Source: Micractinium sp. NFX-FRZ (taxonomy: Eukaryota; Chlorophyta; Trebouxiophyceae; Chlorellales; Chlorellaceae). Taken from it: DNA of 39,790 bases. The first letter of the stretch is position 1, and the number at the start of each line of letters is the position of its first letter. Location: assembly GCA_029339195.1 (NCBI GenBank), contig JAPTJF010000529.1:1-39790 (forward strand). Direction: 5' to 3'. A program made the translations under genes and the position numbers. This document shows positions 1-10,320 of this stretch, piece after piece. The notes beneath the pieces are model-generated. The model was not told the DNA's origin. It worked only from the letters and a program-made list of their open reading frames with translations, and made no database searches.

Positions 1-78
1 ATCATCAATGTAGAGGCCGAAGAGCGTGGGGCTGAGGGGGCAGCCCTGCTTCAGGCCCAAGCGCGCTTGGAAGCAGCT
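1..78 (-). mobile_element. Non-LTR retrotransposon reverse transcriptase fragment
   Basis: Read on the minus strand this edge is open and encodes a peptide containing GLKQGCPLSPTLFGLYIDD. That is the conserved reverse transcriptase block (xQGCPLSPxLF) typical of LINE-type non-LTR retrotransposons. The catalytic YxDD block and the rest of the element would lie beyond the left edge. On the upstream side the coding sequence stops abruptly at a CTACT microsatellite, and no earlier RT blocks are seen beyond it, so this copy is probably 5'-truncated or interrupted by the repeat. The family cannot be assigned from 26 residues. Chlorella is known to carry a LINE called Zepp, but identity with it is not shown here. 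Confidence 0.8.
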
Positions 79-155
79 ACTCTACTCTACTCTACTCTAC
101 TCTACTCTACTCTACTCTACTCTACTCTACTCTACTCTACTCTACTCTACTCTAC
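77..155. repeat. (CTACT)n pentanucleotide microsatellite
   Basis: About sixteen uninterrupted copies of CTACT form a perfect array. It abuts the reverse transcriptase fragment directly, so it may have expanded at the element's truncation point. It does not match the plant and algal telomere repeat TTTAGGG. Confidence 0.97.
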
Positions 156-422
156 GCATGCATTTGCAAGCCTTTGACTGTGCTCCATTTCGAGTTGATC
201 TGCATGGATGCCAACACATGCTGCATGAAAAAAACAAAATCATGCATCCCAGTTGATGGGTGTCCTTTCCAATATACGCACAGAGGGCACCCACCTTTGC
301 TCCTTGCCACACCCTTGCTTGTGTATCTAGGGCCGTCACACATTTAAAGACATGTAATCGTTTTCAATCATGGACAGTGGTCAGTAGGCGCCCCCGCTGC
401 GCTGCATGCGGCTGTCGATGCC

Positions 423-912
423 TCAGGGGAGACCGGCTGCGGTGCCCTTGCCCGCCTCGACGGTACTGGGGTGGTACTTACATCTTTCCACCCCTGATAC
501 CACCGCCTCCACAAGATCGACCCTTCCGGCGTTGCGGTCCTGAAGTATTTGCAGCTCGGAAAACAGACCTCACGAATGACGAAAAACCTGTCACACACGC
601 GGAAATTGATTGCGGCGCGCCCTGGGGGTTGTGGCGCCGCACGGGGCGGTAGGATGATGTCTGATGTGCGGAGGTTCTGTAACTTGCTGCGCGCGGCGGC
701 TGCAGGCGAATGGTGCTCGCTCCGAGCCCCGCCTGCCTCTGCTGCGCCTGCTGCCGCTCTCAACACCTGCTCTTGGGTTAGCAGGATCATACTTGGAACG
801 GAGCTGCTGGCCATCCAAACCTTCAAGCTGTGGAACAGACATGTTGAAGCTGGGGTGCTCACATTGCGTCCCATGGGCTCAACGAGAACTGGCGCCGTGA
901 CGGCCGCCATTT
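423..912 (-). CDS. Possible small multi-exon gene of unknown function
   Basis: This is a weak model. On the minus strand an ATG at 912 opens a short reading frame (MAAVTAPVLVEPMGRN) followed by a GTGAG donor. A CACAG acceptor then leads into a protein-like stretch containing LEGLDGQQLRSKYDPANPRA and a GTGTTG donor. A third open stretch near 423-560 reads SELQILQDRNAGRVDLVEAV and runs to a TGA at 423-425. Neither the joins nor any family is recognised. A competing 225-residue frame over 368-1045 has the compositional look of a shadow ORF. Expression data would decide whether this is a gene. Confidence 0.25.
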
Positions 913-2132
913 CAGCCAGGCGGCATCTGGAACAGCAGGCACCTGGCCGCAGGTGCCGCTGCCGCTGTTGCCGGTGTTTGTATGTTCTGGTTTTCCAGTG
1001 CATTCTTATCAGCACATCAGGGCTGCCAGTGCTGAAAAGATTCACCTAGTGTTGACATAGAGGTCTCCCAAGAGAGTGTCAGCGGTCGCTGCGCACATCG
1101 TTGTTACACCGAAATCGTGCCTCGAGCTGTGCTGCATCTGGGTGCGCATGCATGTGCTGCCTCTGACAACTCACGGGGGACTCGGACCATGTGTTGATCC
1201 TCGCAGCAGTTGTGGGGTCGCCGGGTGCCGGCGCTATGCAACCGGTCAGCGCTTGGCAACACATCATAACTCTGCCATTGGCACTGCCCTTTCACTTGCC
1301 CTTGCCACACCAACGGTTGCCACACACAGCCAGCATCCGTAGGCATGCTAAATGTTTTGCCAGCCCAACAACACACGCTTGCCAGCTGAGGCATAGCCCG
1401 ACGCTGCCGCTACCGCTGCCGCTGCGCCGGGTACCACCCTTGGAGCCTTGACGCAACCAAAATACAGGCATTTTGCAGAGGCGCCAGTGAGGCACCACTT
1501 GAAGCGCAGGCGCAGTAGTGCTGTGCAGGAACGGCCAATTGCCAATTGCGGCGCCCCCGCGCCGCCGGCTGCAGCGCCACAGCGCTGCCAGTTGCCCACA
1601 GGCCGCCCCACAGTCGTGCATGTGAAACGTGGCACAAACAATCTTGCTGTCTCCCGTTCCCCCATGCACCCCAATCAAGTGCTACTCTGCAATCTATTCA
1701 GACTACCTGCTGACACAATGCACCCCCACTCTGCTCTGCTGCCCTGTTGATTCTTGCTTTTAGGCCTCTGCCCACACAAACCGCCCCTACCAACCGTGCA
1801 CCCTCGTGTTGGTTCCCTTGTCGGCCCTTAACTTGGCTGTGCCCTGCCCGCCTTATGTACAATTCCGGATTCAACAGCTGTGTGGACGGTGCACCCCGTA
1901 CGCGCCTGCACAGCCTACAGCACTGCATTGTGCGACTGGATGAGCTTATCAGGCAGGTGTGCACTTCCCAGATGCAAATCTGACTGGTGTGCAATTCGAA
2001 TTCGGTGGGAAAAGACAGCTGGATCCACTGGTGCATGCAGGGGCATCGACTGCTTGCCGCCGCGCAGTGCAGAGATCAGGCGGATCGAAAGCACTTGCTC
2101 AGGCGTGTGCAACTGCTGGTCACCAGGGCCCC
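913..2132. other. Intergenic stretch, no supported gene
   Basis: All open frames here are short, overlapping and without recognisable motifs. The stretch lies downstream of the Rab escort protein stop codon and must contain its 3' UTR. No RNA gene, transposon or CRISPR-like repeat was seen. Confidence 0.6.
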
Positions 2133-5100
2133 TCACTCTTGCTGCTGCTGCCCCAGCTGCGGCTCAGCCTCCCCTGCTCCGGCCTCCCCCACTCCTGGAG
2201 AGGCCTGCTGCGTGGCTACCTGCCGCAGGGCCGCCTGCAGAGCCGCCACCGCTTCATCATCTGAATCAACATCCGCTGCTGCCGGGCCGTCTGCCTCACC
2301 ACTTGCGCTCTCCTCTGAAGGCTGCCCCACGTCGAGTGGGAACACAGCCGCCTCCGACTGTGCCGGAAAGAGCTGCCAGTAGCACTGCTTGGCTGCCTCT
2401 ACAGCCGATGCAAAAGTTGGTGAACTGTCTGGCCCCGGGCACAGCGCCACATTTGTGGGCCACCTGCCGCCACTGCCTGCTTCAAGGCCGCCTGGCAGCA
2501 GCTGCCGGCTGCCTTGTGAGTAGAAGGCTGCCCATAGCGCTGTCGGCTTGACAGTACCCCCGCCAGCGCTGCTGTCTGCCGCTGATGCTGCTATGGATGA
2601 CGGTGCCCCATTGCCGCAGCTGTCAGGCTGCACGTGCAGGCTGCTTGTGTCAGTCAGCGCTGCCAAGGCCGGCCACAGCGCCTCTGCTGCTGCGGACTGC
2701 TGGCCGCCATTTGGCGCGCCGATGCCGCCAGCATCTGTCCACAGGTATAGAAGCTGCTTGCCTGGAGGGCACACTGCTGTGCTGCTGCTGAGGGACAGCG
2801 CACGGACAACAGCGGCGCTGCCAGGTGCGCCTGCTGCTGCTCCTGCTGTCCCTGCGGTTGCTGCTGCTGGCAGCACTGCCACCATGGTGTGCTGCTCCCC
2901 TGGCACGAGCGGGCCATCCAGGATAGCACAGCACCTGTGCGTGCTGTACATGCTGGCCGCCGGGTGGAAGGTGCCCAGCCAGTCCACCAACGCCGCCTCG
3001 TTAGCTGCCAGCTGCTGGCAGCGGATGTTCTGCAGCAAAACAGCGGGGCAAACAGTCAACAGTCCAAGCAAGATGGGCTTCGCAGCATGCTGGGCCAAGC
3101 GCTGACACTCCTCAGCAGCAAGGGCCGCCCCTCACATGCCTACCCCACAAACCGCGCTGCGCAACAAAACGCATGCACAGAGCTAGCAGAACAGCCGTCC
3201 TTGGCAACACACACCTGTCCACTGGCCAGTTCCACGCCAATGCAGCTGAAGGTGTGCTCGTCAAACGAGAGTCCCGCGATGCTACTCCGCAGCACCTGCA
3301 CGGCGCCAGCCACTGCGGCCACTCGTGAAAACGCCTGCGGCAGCTCGCCGCAACCGTACAGCGGAGTGAGGAACGGTCCTGCAGGAGGAGGGTGGCACGG
3401 CACATGAAGCTAAGAAGGGAGGGGGGTGCAGGTAAGCCACCAGCCAGACAGCAACACGACTGCATAGCAAAGCTCGCATGCTCCACGCGGATGCACGCAC
3501 CTGTGCCTGCGCCATACCGCCCTGCCGACTGCACAAACAGCCGCAGGCGCGCCAGCGCTTCTGCCGCACTCATGCCCCGCCGCTCCTGCTGCTGCAGCTG
3601 CTGCTGTTGCTCTGTAGAGGCCACGTCGCCTGAGGCCTCTGCACTGCCTCTGCCCTTGCTTCCGCAGCTGTCTGCCAGCAGCACGCCATACAGCAGCGAC
3701 TGCTGCAGCTGCTGGTCCAGCCCCTGCTGCTCAAGTAGCTCCCCGATGGGCTGCCCACCAAAAGCGTCCTGCGCACACAAGACAGCGCCATGTGCAGGAA
3801 GCAGGCACACACGTGTTTGCCGGCACCGGGAGCACGCAGCATGCACAGGGACATGCAAGCTAAGGGCAGAATCCTTACCTTCAGGGGGCCTTCCCCTTCA
3901 AGCGCCTCGGCTGCCGCTTTTAGGAAGCGCATGAGGCTGCGCTTCTGCACCACAAGCAGGCAGACAGCCAAACAAAGACGCAGTTGGGCACAAGGGCGAA
4001 AAGAGCACGGTGATAATGGTCATGCCGGTGCGTGTGGTGCTGACCTCTGGACCACCAACATACTAATGAGGAGTTGCATGGTGGTAAAAAGCAAATGCCT
4101 ACTTTTTGCTTGTGCTGGCAATGCCCGCTGACTTCTGAGCTCACCTGCAGCGGCGACAGCTGGCGGTCCTTGAACACCTCCGACCTGCTGCTGGGCACGC
4201 TGCGCAGAACAGTGCTGCTGCTGTTGCTGCTGCTTGATAGGTCAAGCAGGTAGCTGCAGCACAGAGGGTTGGCATGCTGGCTGCGACGTCAGCGGCCATG
4301 TCAGCAGAGCTGAGATGGTGCCAACTAGCAGGTGGGAGCGCAGTGGCTCGCAAAGCGCCCTGCCGAGTGGATCCTGGTAGGGCAGCCGCAAGCACCTACA
4401 GAGAACAACACCATGCCACAAGCCCGCACCAGTGCCGCATTTCCAATTTATCCTGAACCAGCACTGTGGACGCACCCCCACTACGACTGGGGCTATTCAA
4501 CGCACTCCGTGATGCCCCTCGGTAATAATCCTGCACCTGCCCACCTGCCCTGCACCAGCTTGAATTCAAGGTAGTTGTGGGCCCCGCTTCCCAGCAGCAG
4601 CTGAATCAGGGGCCCTGCGCCATAAGCCACCTGCGCAACAGGCACGCGCGCGGCAATCAGCACATGTCCTCTTGAATCACGCCGACTTGCTGGAAGCAGG
4701 GCAAGCACATCTTGGGCATAGGGACAACAGGGAGGAGCAGAGGGACATCGCCACGCATCCGGTTGCTCCCCAAAAGGGTCAGTGCAGAGCAAGCCAGCTC
4801 CAGAGGCAGCTGCAACAATTGAGCACTTTGTGCCCTGCTGCAAATGATGGGTCACAGCAGCCGAAAGAACAAGAAAGCAAGAGTAGCTCACCTTAGGGGC
4901 AAGGTCTAGGCTGTACTGCCGAGATGGCCCCAGCTCCATGCCTGGCGCCTGCCACACCTGCACGTTGCCCTGACGGATACCGGCCGCAGCGGCCATGCCA
5001 GCATCAGCATCAGTGGCTGGGCTGGCAGGTGCTAGCATACCTGCCAGCTCATCCAGGCGCAGGCTGGCCCAGCTGCCGCCATAGTGGTCAGAAGGGTCGA

Positions 5101-5353
5101 GCTGCAAAACGCTGCGCCCCGCTTTGGCGGCCGCTCTGCACCAGGGAAGACCAGTGCACAAGTCGGGGCGGGAGGCAGCTGGGCAGGTAGGCAGGCAAGC
5201 AGGCAGGCAAGGCACGCGGTGGCCAACGGCAGGGCAAATGCTCAGGCCGTCCTTGCGCCATGACACAACTCACGCTGCCACAATCGACTCCACCAGGCCG
5301 GTGCCGATGACAACCAAGTCAAACTCTGAAGGCTCTATCTGGGGGTCGTCCAT
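2133..5353 (-). CDS. Rab escort protein (REP, GDI superfamily)
   Basis: The protein presents newly made Rab GTPases to Rab geranylgeranyl transferase and delivers them to membranes. The model has eight exons (5353-5274, 5135-4892, 4630-4545, 4199-4145, 3944-3879, 3768-3501, 3378-3215, 3029-2133) encoding 619 residues, all with GT-AG introns. The N-terminal dinucleotide-fold signature DLVVIGTGLVESIVAA is followed by the YGG-W motif (DHYGGSWASLRLDEL). Next come SLDLAPKVAYGAGPLIQLLL and YLEFK, then the PLYGCGELPQAF block shared by REP and RabGDI. The last exon has the REP-type C-terminal domain (STAVCPPGKQLLYLWT) and an acidic, glutamine-rich tail. The long insertions and 619-residue length favour REP over the shorter GDI (about 445). 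The start is the first ATG before the conserved fold; the open frame continues upstream without another ATG. Confidence 0.92.
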
Positions 5354-5986
5354 TGCTGCCGAGAGCTGTATGCAACCTGGCGAGCACACGGTGTCGACAC
5401 TGTCGGCCGGTGCGGCTGCCGCTGCCGCTGCCGCCGCCGCCACGCCTGGGCTACTGGTAGCGACTATTGAGTCCGACGGAGAGTTCCACCACGCTCCCAA
5501 GGGTGAGGCAAATCCGTGTGGAGCTCCAAAGATGCGATCAAGCCTTCGAGTAATCAAAAGCCTGACACAAGCAGACAGGTGCTTCAGAGCAACCGATTGC
5601 GACGCTCTGATGGTGGAGAGCGACAGCGCCACTGCCACGGCACACACGGACTTCTTCTGCAGCACTACATGAGCAGTACACCCACCTTCTGGAGGTTGGG
5701 GTCCCTCTAACTGTCTAAGTGTAATAACAGCCGTAGAACACAACCCCGCACTTAGCGAGCCTCAGGTGAGCAAAGCCTGGGCCTCTCCACTTGTGTCCTT
5801 CAGGTGGCGGCTGCCATGTGTCAGCGAGAGCCGCAATGAAGGACGTGTCACTCCGAAAGTGGTTATAAGACGCGACCCCTCTTCCCGCACTGACACATGA
5901 CATGCATGCCGCCGCTGCCGCTGCCGCCGCCGCCACGCAGGCCCACCGCCACCGTCACCGCCTCGACTTGACAGCAGCTCGATAGC
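5354..5986. promoter_or_regulatory. Divergent promoter region between REP and TSR2
   Basis: This 633-bp gap separates two genes transcribed away from each other, so it must hold both promoters and 5' UTRs. Nearly identical GC-rich blocks built on GCCGCTGCCGCTGCCGCC occur at about 5410-5443 and 5909-5938, one close to each start codon. No TATA-like box is obvious. The role of the repeated blocks is unknown. Confidence 0.5.
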
Positions 5987-7205
5987 ATGGCGGCCCAGGG
6001 CATGACACTGCGCAATATGCACCTGGTGGGCGGCACCACCCGGCGTGTGGAGCTTCCACCCGCTGCCCGCCCCGTGTTTGAAGAGGGGGCTGCGCTCATC
6101 TTCATGCGCTGGACTGCGCTGCAGCTGGGCGTGCAGAACGAGTGGGGCGGGTCGCACAGTGCGCAAAAGGCGCAGGAGCTGCTGCAGGACGTGATTGGCT
6201 GGTTCTACAACACCAAGGGTGCGAGACTGGGATGTTTGAAGGGGCGGCGCGGGTGGGATGCGAGGGGAGGGCAGCTGGGCCGTGTCTTGGCGTGCGGTAG
6301 ATGCCGCTGTCGGGCAGCGGGTCGCCTACGTGCACGTGCAAACAACAGCAGCAGAGCGCCACTGCCACGGTTTGGCCTGTGCACCTGCCATTGCCGCCAT
6401 CCATGCTGACCTGGCATGCCACGCCATGCTGTGCCTGCTGCAGACCCCGAGATGTGCGACCTGCAAGAGCTGCTGGAGGAAGCGCTGCAGCTGGATTTCA
6501 ACATCCAAGCGGAGGACGACAGCCCTTATCAGGCAAGTTGGGGTAACACTAAGGCAGTATGATGGACCAGACGACGGCTCCTACCAGGCGGGGGCACTGG
6601 AGCTGAGGTGCAGCACCCAAAGGGAGGTCAGCAGCCCCTGCCAGGTGCACCTTTGTGAGTTTGTTTGTGATGGAGGGACTGACTGGGTGTGTGGAGCTTT
6701 GCCTCTGTCCCTGCTGCAGGTGGCGCGCCTGCTGGTCAACATGCACAACCAGGTGGCTGCCGGCGACTTCTCGTATGTGCAGCAGATGCGGGAGCAGGCG
6801 GCAGCGCAGCAGGCGGCAGCGGCGGCAGCAGCCAGCCAACGGGCACCCAATGGGTTGCCGGGGGCGGATGACGACAGCAGCTCAGATGAGGGCAGCGATG
6901 ATGATGATGACGATGCAATGGACGCTGAGGTGTGGCATGAGGGGCCGAGTCCTCGGGGGTGGTACTTTTTGCTGTTGCATGCTGCAGCATGCTTGCATCA
7001 GTGGCAAGAGGTGAGGCAGCTGGCCTGAATGCTGCTTGCCAACATACCAACCGTCCCCAAACTACCCTGCACCCTGCCCGATCATGTGCAGGGGGGCGAG
7101 GACATGGAGATGGATGATGCGGCGGCAGCACAGCCGCAGGGCCCGGTTGTGGACGAGGACGGCTTCCAGGTGGTGCAGCGCAAGGGGCGGGGCGGGCGCC
7201 GGTGA
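5987..7205 (+). CDS. TSR2: TSR2-like pre-rRNA processing factor / eS26 chaperone
   Basis: Yeast Tsr2 escorts ribosomal protein eS26 and is needed for 20S pre-rRNA processing. The four-exon model (5987-6218, 6444-6532, 6720-6929, 7092-7205) gives 214 residues. The family's WGG region is clear: WTALQLGVQNEWGG at residues 42-55, then a helical stretch to GWFYNTKG. The next exon has DLQELLEEALQLDFNIQAED and SPYQ, followed by VARLLVNMHNQVAAGDF. The tail is acidic (a D/S-rich run and EGGEDMEMDD) and ends in a basic RKGRGGRR, the usual organisation of this family. Intron 2 uses a GC donor (CAG|GCAAGT at 6533). That intron also carries a decayed copy of the exon 2 end. A second ATG lies at residue 6, so the exact start is slightly uncertain. 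Confidence 0.9.
6570..6592 (+). repeat. Decayed copy of TSR2 exon 2 end inside intron 2
   Basis: These bases repeat the sequence at 6515-6537 (coding DDSPYQ plus the GC donor) with a few substitutions, 55 bp downstream. The copy still reads DDGSYQ followed by GC, so it includes the junction itself. Confidence 0.7.
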
Positions 7206-7585
7206 TGTGCTTTCCTCTTCCTTCTCCCTTACTCCGTCTGACCGGGCGCCGGTGAGCCCTGCTCAGGACCTTGCCTGCTTGCTGAACCCGCCCCGACAAC
7301 TGCGTGCTTGGGACCCGCCCCTCTTTGATGTCTGTGCCCCCTTTTGCTCCTTCTCCTGCTGTCCACTCCATCCCCTGCCACTTATCTGCCCCCACTGCGC
7401 TCCCCTCCCCAGCTTCGCATTCTTCTTCCAATCAGGTCTGTGTATAACGTTGAAGGCAAGCACGAAATGGCAAGCGCAAAATGAAAAGGAGGAAAAGACT
7501 GGCAGCAGAAAAAGCAACAGAAGCTATGGAAACAGTTCGAACTGAGGTCTGGGTTGGGTGGCTGTCCGTTCAAACGCAATGAAAA

Positions 7586-7590
7586 TGTAA
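7586..7590 (+). terminator. Candidate TGTAA polyadenylation signal for TSR2
   Basis: TGTAA is the common chlorophyte poly(A) signal. This copy lies about 380 nt after the TSR2 stop codon on the coding strand. The 7206-7818 gap contains the facing 3' UTRs of two convergent genes and no recognised ORF. Confidence 0.35.
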
Positions 7591-7683
7591 AGTACCCATG
7601 ACATGTCCCACGGCCCCCAAGGCATATAGGGAAGCCCAGGGTCGACGTGCTGTCGAGCTCTTTGAATGCAGGCTCACCGTGCG

Positions 7684-7750
7684 GCAGAGTTGCTGCCTGC
7701 TTGCATGCTGGCCGAGCCCAGCACGCCGCGCCCCAGCTCCAGCTCGTCGA
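7684..7750 (-). repeat. Decayed copy of the SufC terminal exon in its 3' flank
   Basis: The segment matches 7802-7871, which codes the SufC C terminus and stop, at a distance of 118-121 bp. On the minus strand the copy still reads LELGRGVLGSAS where the gene reads [14 protein letters not shown]. It lacks the stop codon in that position and carries a 3-nt indel. Confidence 0.8.
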
Positions 7751-7753
7751 CGC

Positions 7754-7758
7754 TTACA
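7754..7758 (-). terminator. Candidate TGTAA polyadenylation signal for SufC
   Basis: TGTAA on the minus strand about 60 nt after the SufC stop, the expected chlorophyte signal and spacing. Confidence 0.35.
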
Positions 7759-7818
7759 CACACCGCGCCACGACAAGTGCTGGCACGGTCGTTGTTGTGC
7801 CGCAGAGTTGTTGCCTGC

Positions 7819-10286
7819 TTACGCGCTGGGCGACCCCAGCACGCTGTACCCCTCCAGCTCCAGCTGGTCCACCAGGCCCATGTCTCCCGTCTTCACAATC
7901 TTGCCCTCCTGCATGATGTGCACCTGGTCGGGGCGGATGTAGTCCAGGAGGCGCTGCAGAATGGGAGGAGCCAGGAAACATGCTAACAGGTCAGAGGGTG
8001 AAGTGTCAATGAGTAGGTGTGTGAAAGGTGAGGCCTGGTTCCCCGTATGCTCCCGCTCGCCCACCCTCCCCTGGACCACCCCCTGTGCCCACCTTGTAGT
8101 GGGTGAACATCGGAGTACCCATGTCTGGCCGGTCCTACTTCCTGTTGCCCAGACCCTGGTTGGACAGGTTTGCAACATACCGTCCGTTCACCCCCAAGCA
8201 ACTCCCCTCCCACCTTGTAGTGGGTGACCATCAGAATGCCCATCTCTGGCCGCTGGCTCTTGAGGCCATTCACCGCCTTGGAGACATCACGCAGTGCATC
8301 AATGTCCAGGCCTGCATGGGGTGTGTCAGTATTAAACTTAGAAAATGGTTGATTTCACGAGGCCGTGGAGGCATTACGCAAAGCAGGAGGTCCGCAGGGG
8401 CCACAGTACTCATCAGCATGCAGGGCGGCAATGGTGTAAAGAATGTGCTGCTGCACTGGTGGTACCCTCCTGGCGTGTCACTAGGTGTTGCAAGCAGCTG
8501 GCTGCATCACATAATGTGCGCACGGGGCAGAGCACGCAGACGCCTTCCTTATCCCCAAATGTAGACCATGCATCCCGCACCCGAGTCAATTTCGTCAAGG
8601 ATGGCCATGTCCGCCTCAAGGCAAGCCAGCTGCAGAATCTCGTTCCGCTTCTTCTCGCCACCTGCACAATCACACAGACGCACCAGAAGACTCAGAAGCG
8701 AACGGTGCAGGACCTCATTTCGCGTGTTCTCGCCTCTTGCAGAAGTGGCGTGCACACATGTGCCCACATGTGCCGCACGAGCTGTCAGTGACCATGGCAG
8801 GGCACAGCCGCCGCAGCAGGAGCTGCCAGCACTTGCACCATCCCCCAGCAGAGGTAAGCGATATGGCAACGTCTTTGCTCATGCATGTGCTGAGGGCCGG
8901 CGGATCAAGTGCTGAGGACGGCCGGATCAATGTATGAAGCATTGCCAGCCAGCAAGAAATGGCGCACCAGAGAAGCCCTCGTTGACGTTGCGGTTCAGGA
9001 AGGCCGGGTCCATGTTGAGCGCCTCCAGCTGCACTCAAGAAGTTCTTAACCGTACTTTATTGGTGATGAGACTGGTTGCACTTCACAAGAGCGGGTCCAG
9101 TTGTACACCACACTTATAGATGCAGTTCCTCACTTCACAGTTCATTGTTGGTCGTTGTTTCATCATGCACACCATTCCCGGGCCTTGTGCGCCATGCGAG
9201 CGTCGGACTCCACTCCTCCCAACTCGACATTTCACACCCTGCATATTCCTCCACACTACCCCCACTACCCCCACCTCGAGCACGTGTCTTTCAATGAAAA
9301 TAATGAACGCCCTTCCCTGCCAACGAGTCAAGCCCTGTCGAATGGTGAGAGAGACCCTACCTTGGGCATGACATGCGCATAAAACTCGAGGGGGTCGAGC
9401 TCCGACTCGCCCTTGGCCTTGCGCCGCGCGTTGGTGGCTATCCGCAAGAAGTCAATGTTGCTGACGCCCGGGATCTCAATCGGAGACTGGAAGCTGCGGG
9501 CGGCAGGCAGGCATGAGAAGAGGAGTTGTTGGAACAGCAAGTTCAGGACGCACTAAAGCTGGGCCGAGGCCATAAAGCTGTGGGGTGCGGGGCTGGCGGA
9601 ACCAGCGGGAGGATCTGGAAGTGTGTGAAAGTTGCGCGGGTTGAAGGGTGGGAGGGCGGAGGCAGGGGTGGCGTGGGCAGGTGGTGGTGTACAAGCACCA
9701 GATGCACGCATGTGCCACCTGGTGGTCTGCTGTCAGGCAGCATCAATCGACAAAGTCCTGCGTTGCACATCTGAGCCAGGTGCGCACACACAATGCAGGG
9801 GATAGAATGCAAGCATTGGGCCAACACCAAGAAGTGGCCTGCAGAGGCCACAGAACAGACGCCACGCATCGCTGCAACACTGCTCACCACCAGAACTCTT
9901 TGCCCAATCAAGAAGAAGGATCCCCGCATCTGAGCGCCACCCCTGGCCCCGGCTGCGGCAGGGTCTACCCAGGGACAAACCACCGGCGGCACACCAAAAC
10001 AACAGACAGAGAGTTGCGTGCGCGCACCTGAGGAACAGTCCCGCGTGCGAGCGCGCCTCCGGCTCCATCTCCAGCAGGTCAACCCCCTTGTAGGTGGCGC
10101 TGCCCCCAGTCACCTCATAGTCCGGGTGGCCCACCAGCACCTGCAAGTGAAGGCAATTTATGCAACTGTATGAAACCAATGGCTCGCATTGTCGGGGTGG
10201 CTCATCAGCACCCGCAAGCACAAGGTGGATTAGCTGTACGATGGTTGGGGGGCCATGCCACAGCAGCACCAGGTGGGTTGGGTGTG

Positions 10287-10320
<34 letters not shown>

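Noticed and set aside
77..155. CTACT array as telomeric repeat
   Set aside because: It does not match TTTAGGG-type algal telomere repeats and lies beside a retrotransposon fragment.
5354..5743. N-terminal extension of REP
   Set aside because: The frame stays open upstream of 5353 but has no other ATG and reads through an Ala run; the conserved fold begins just after the chosen ATG.
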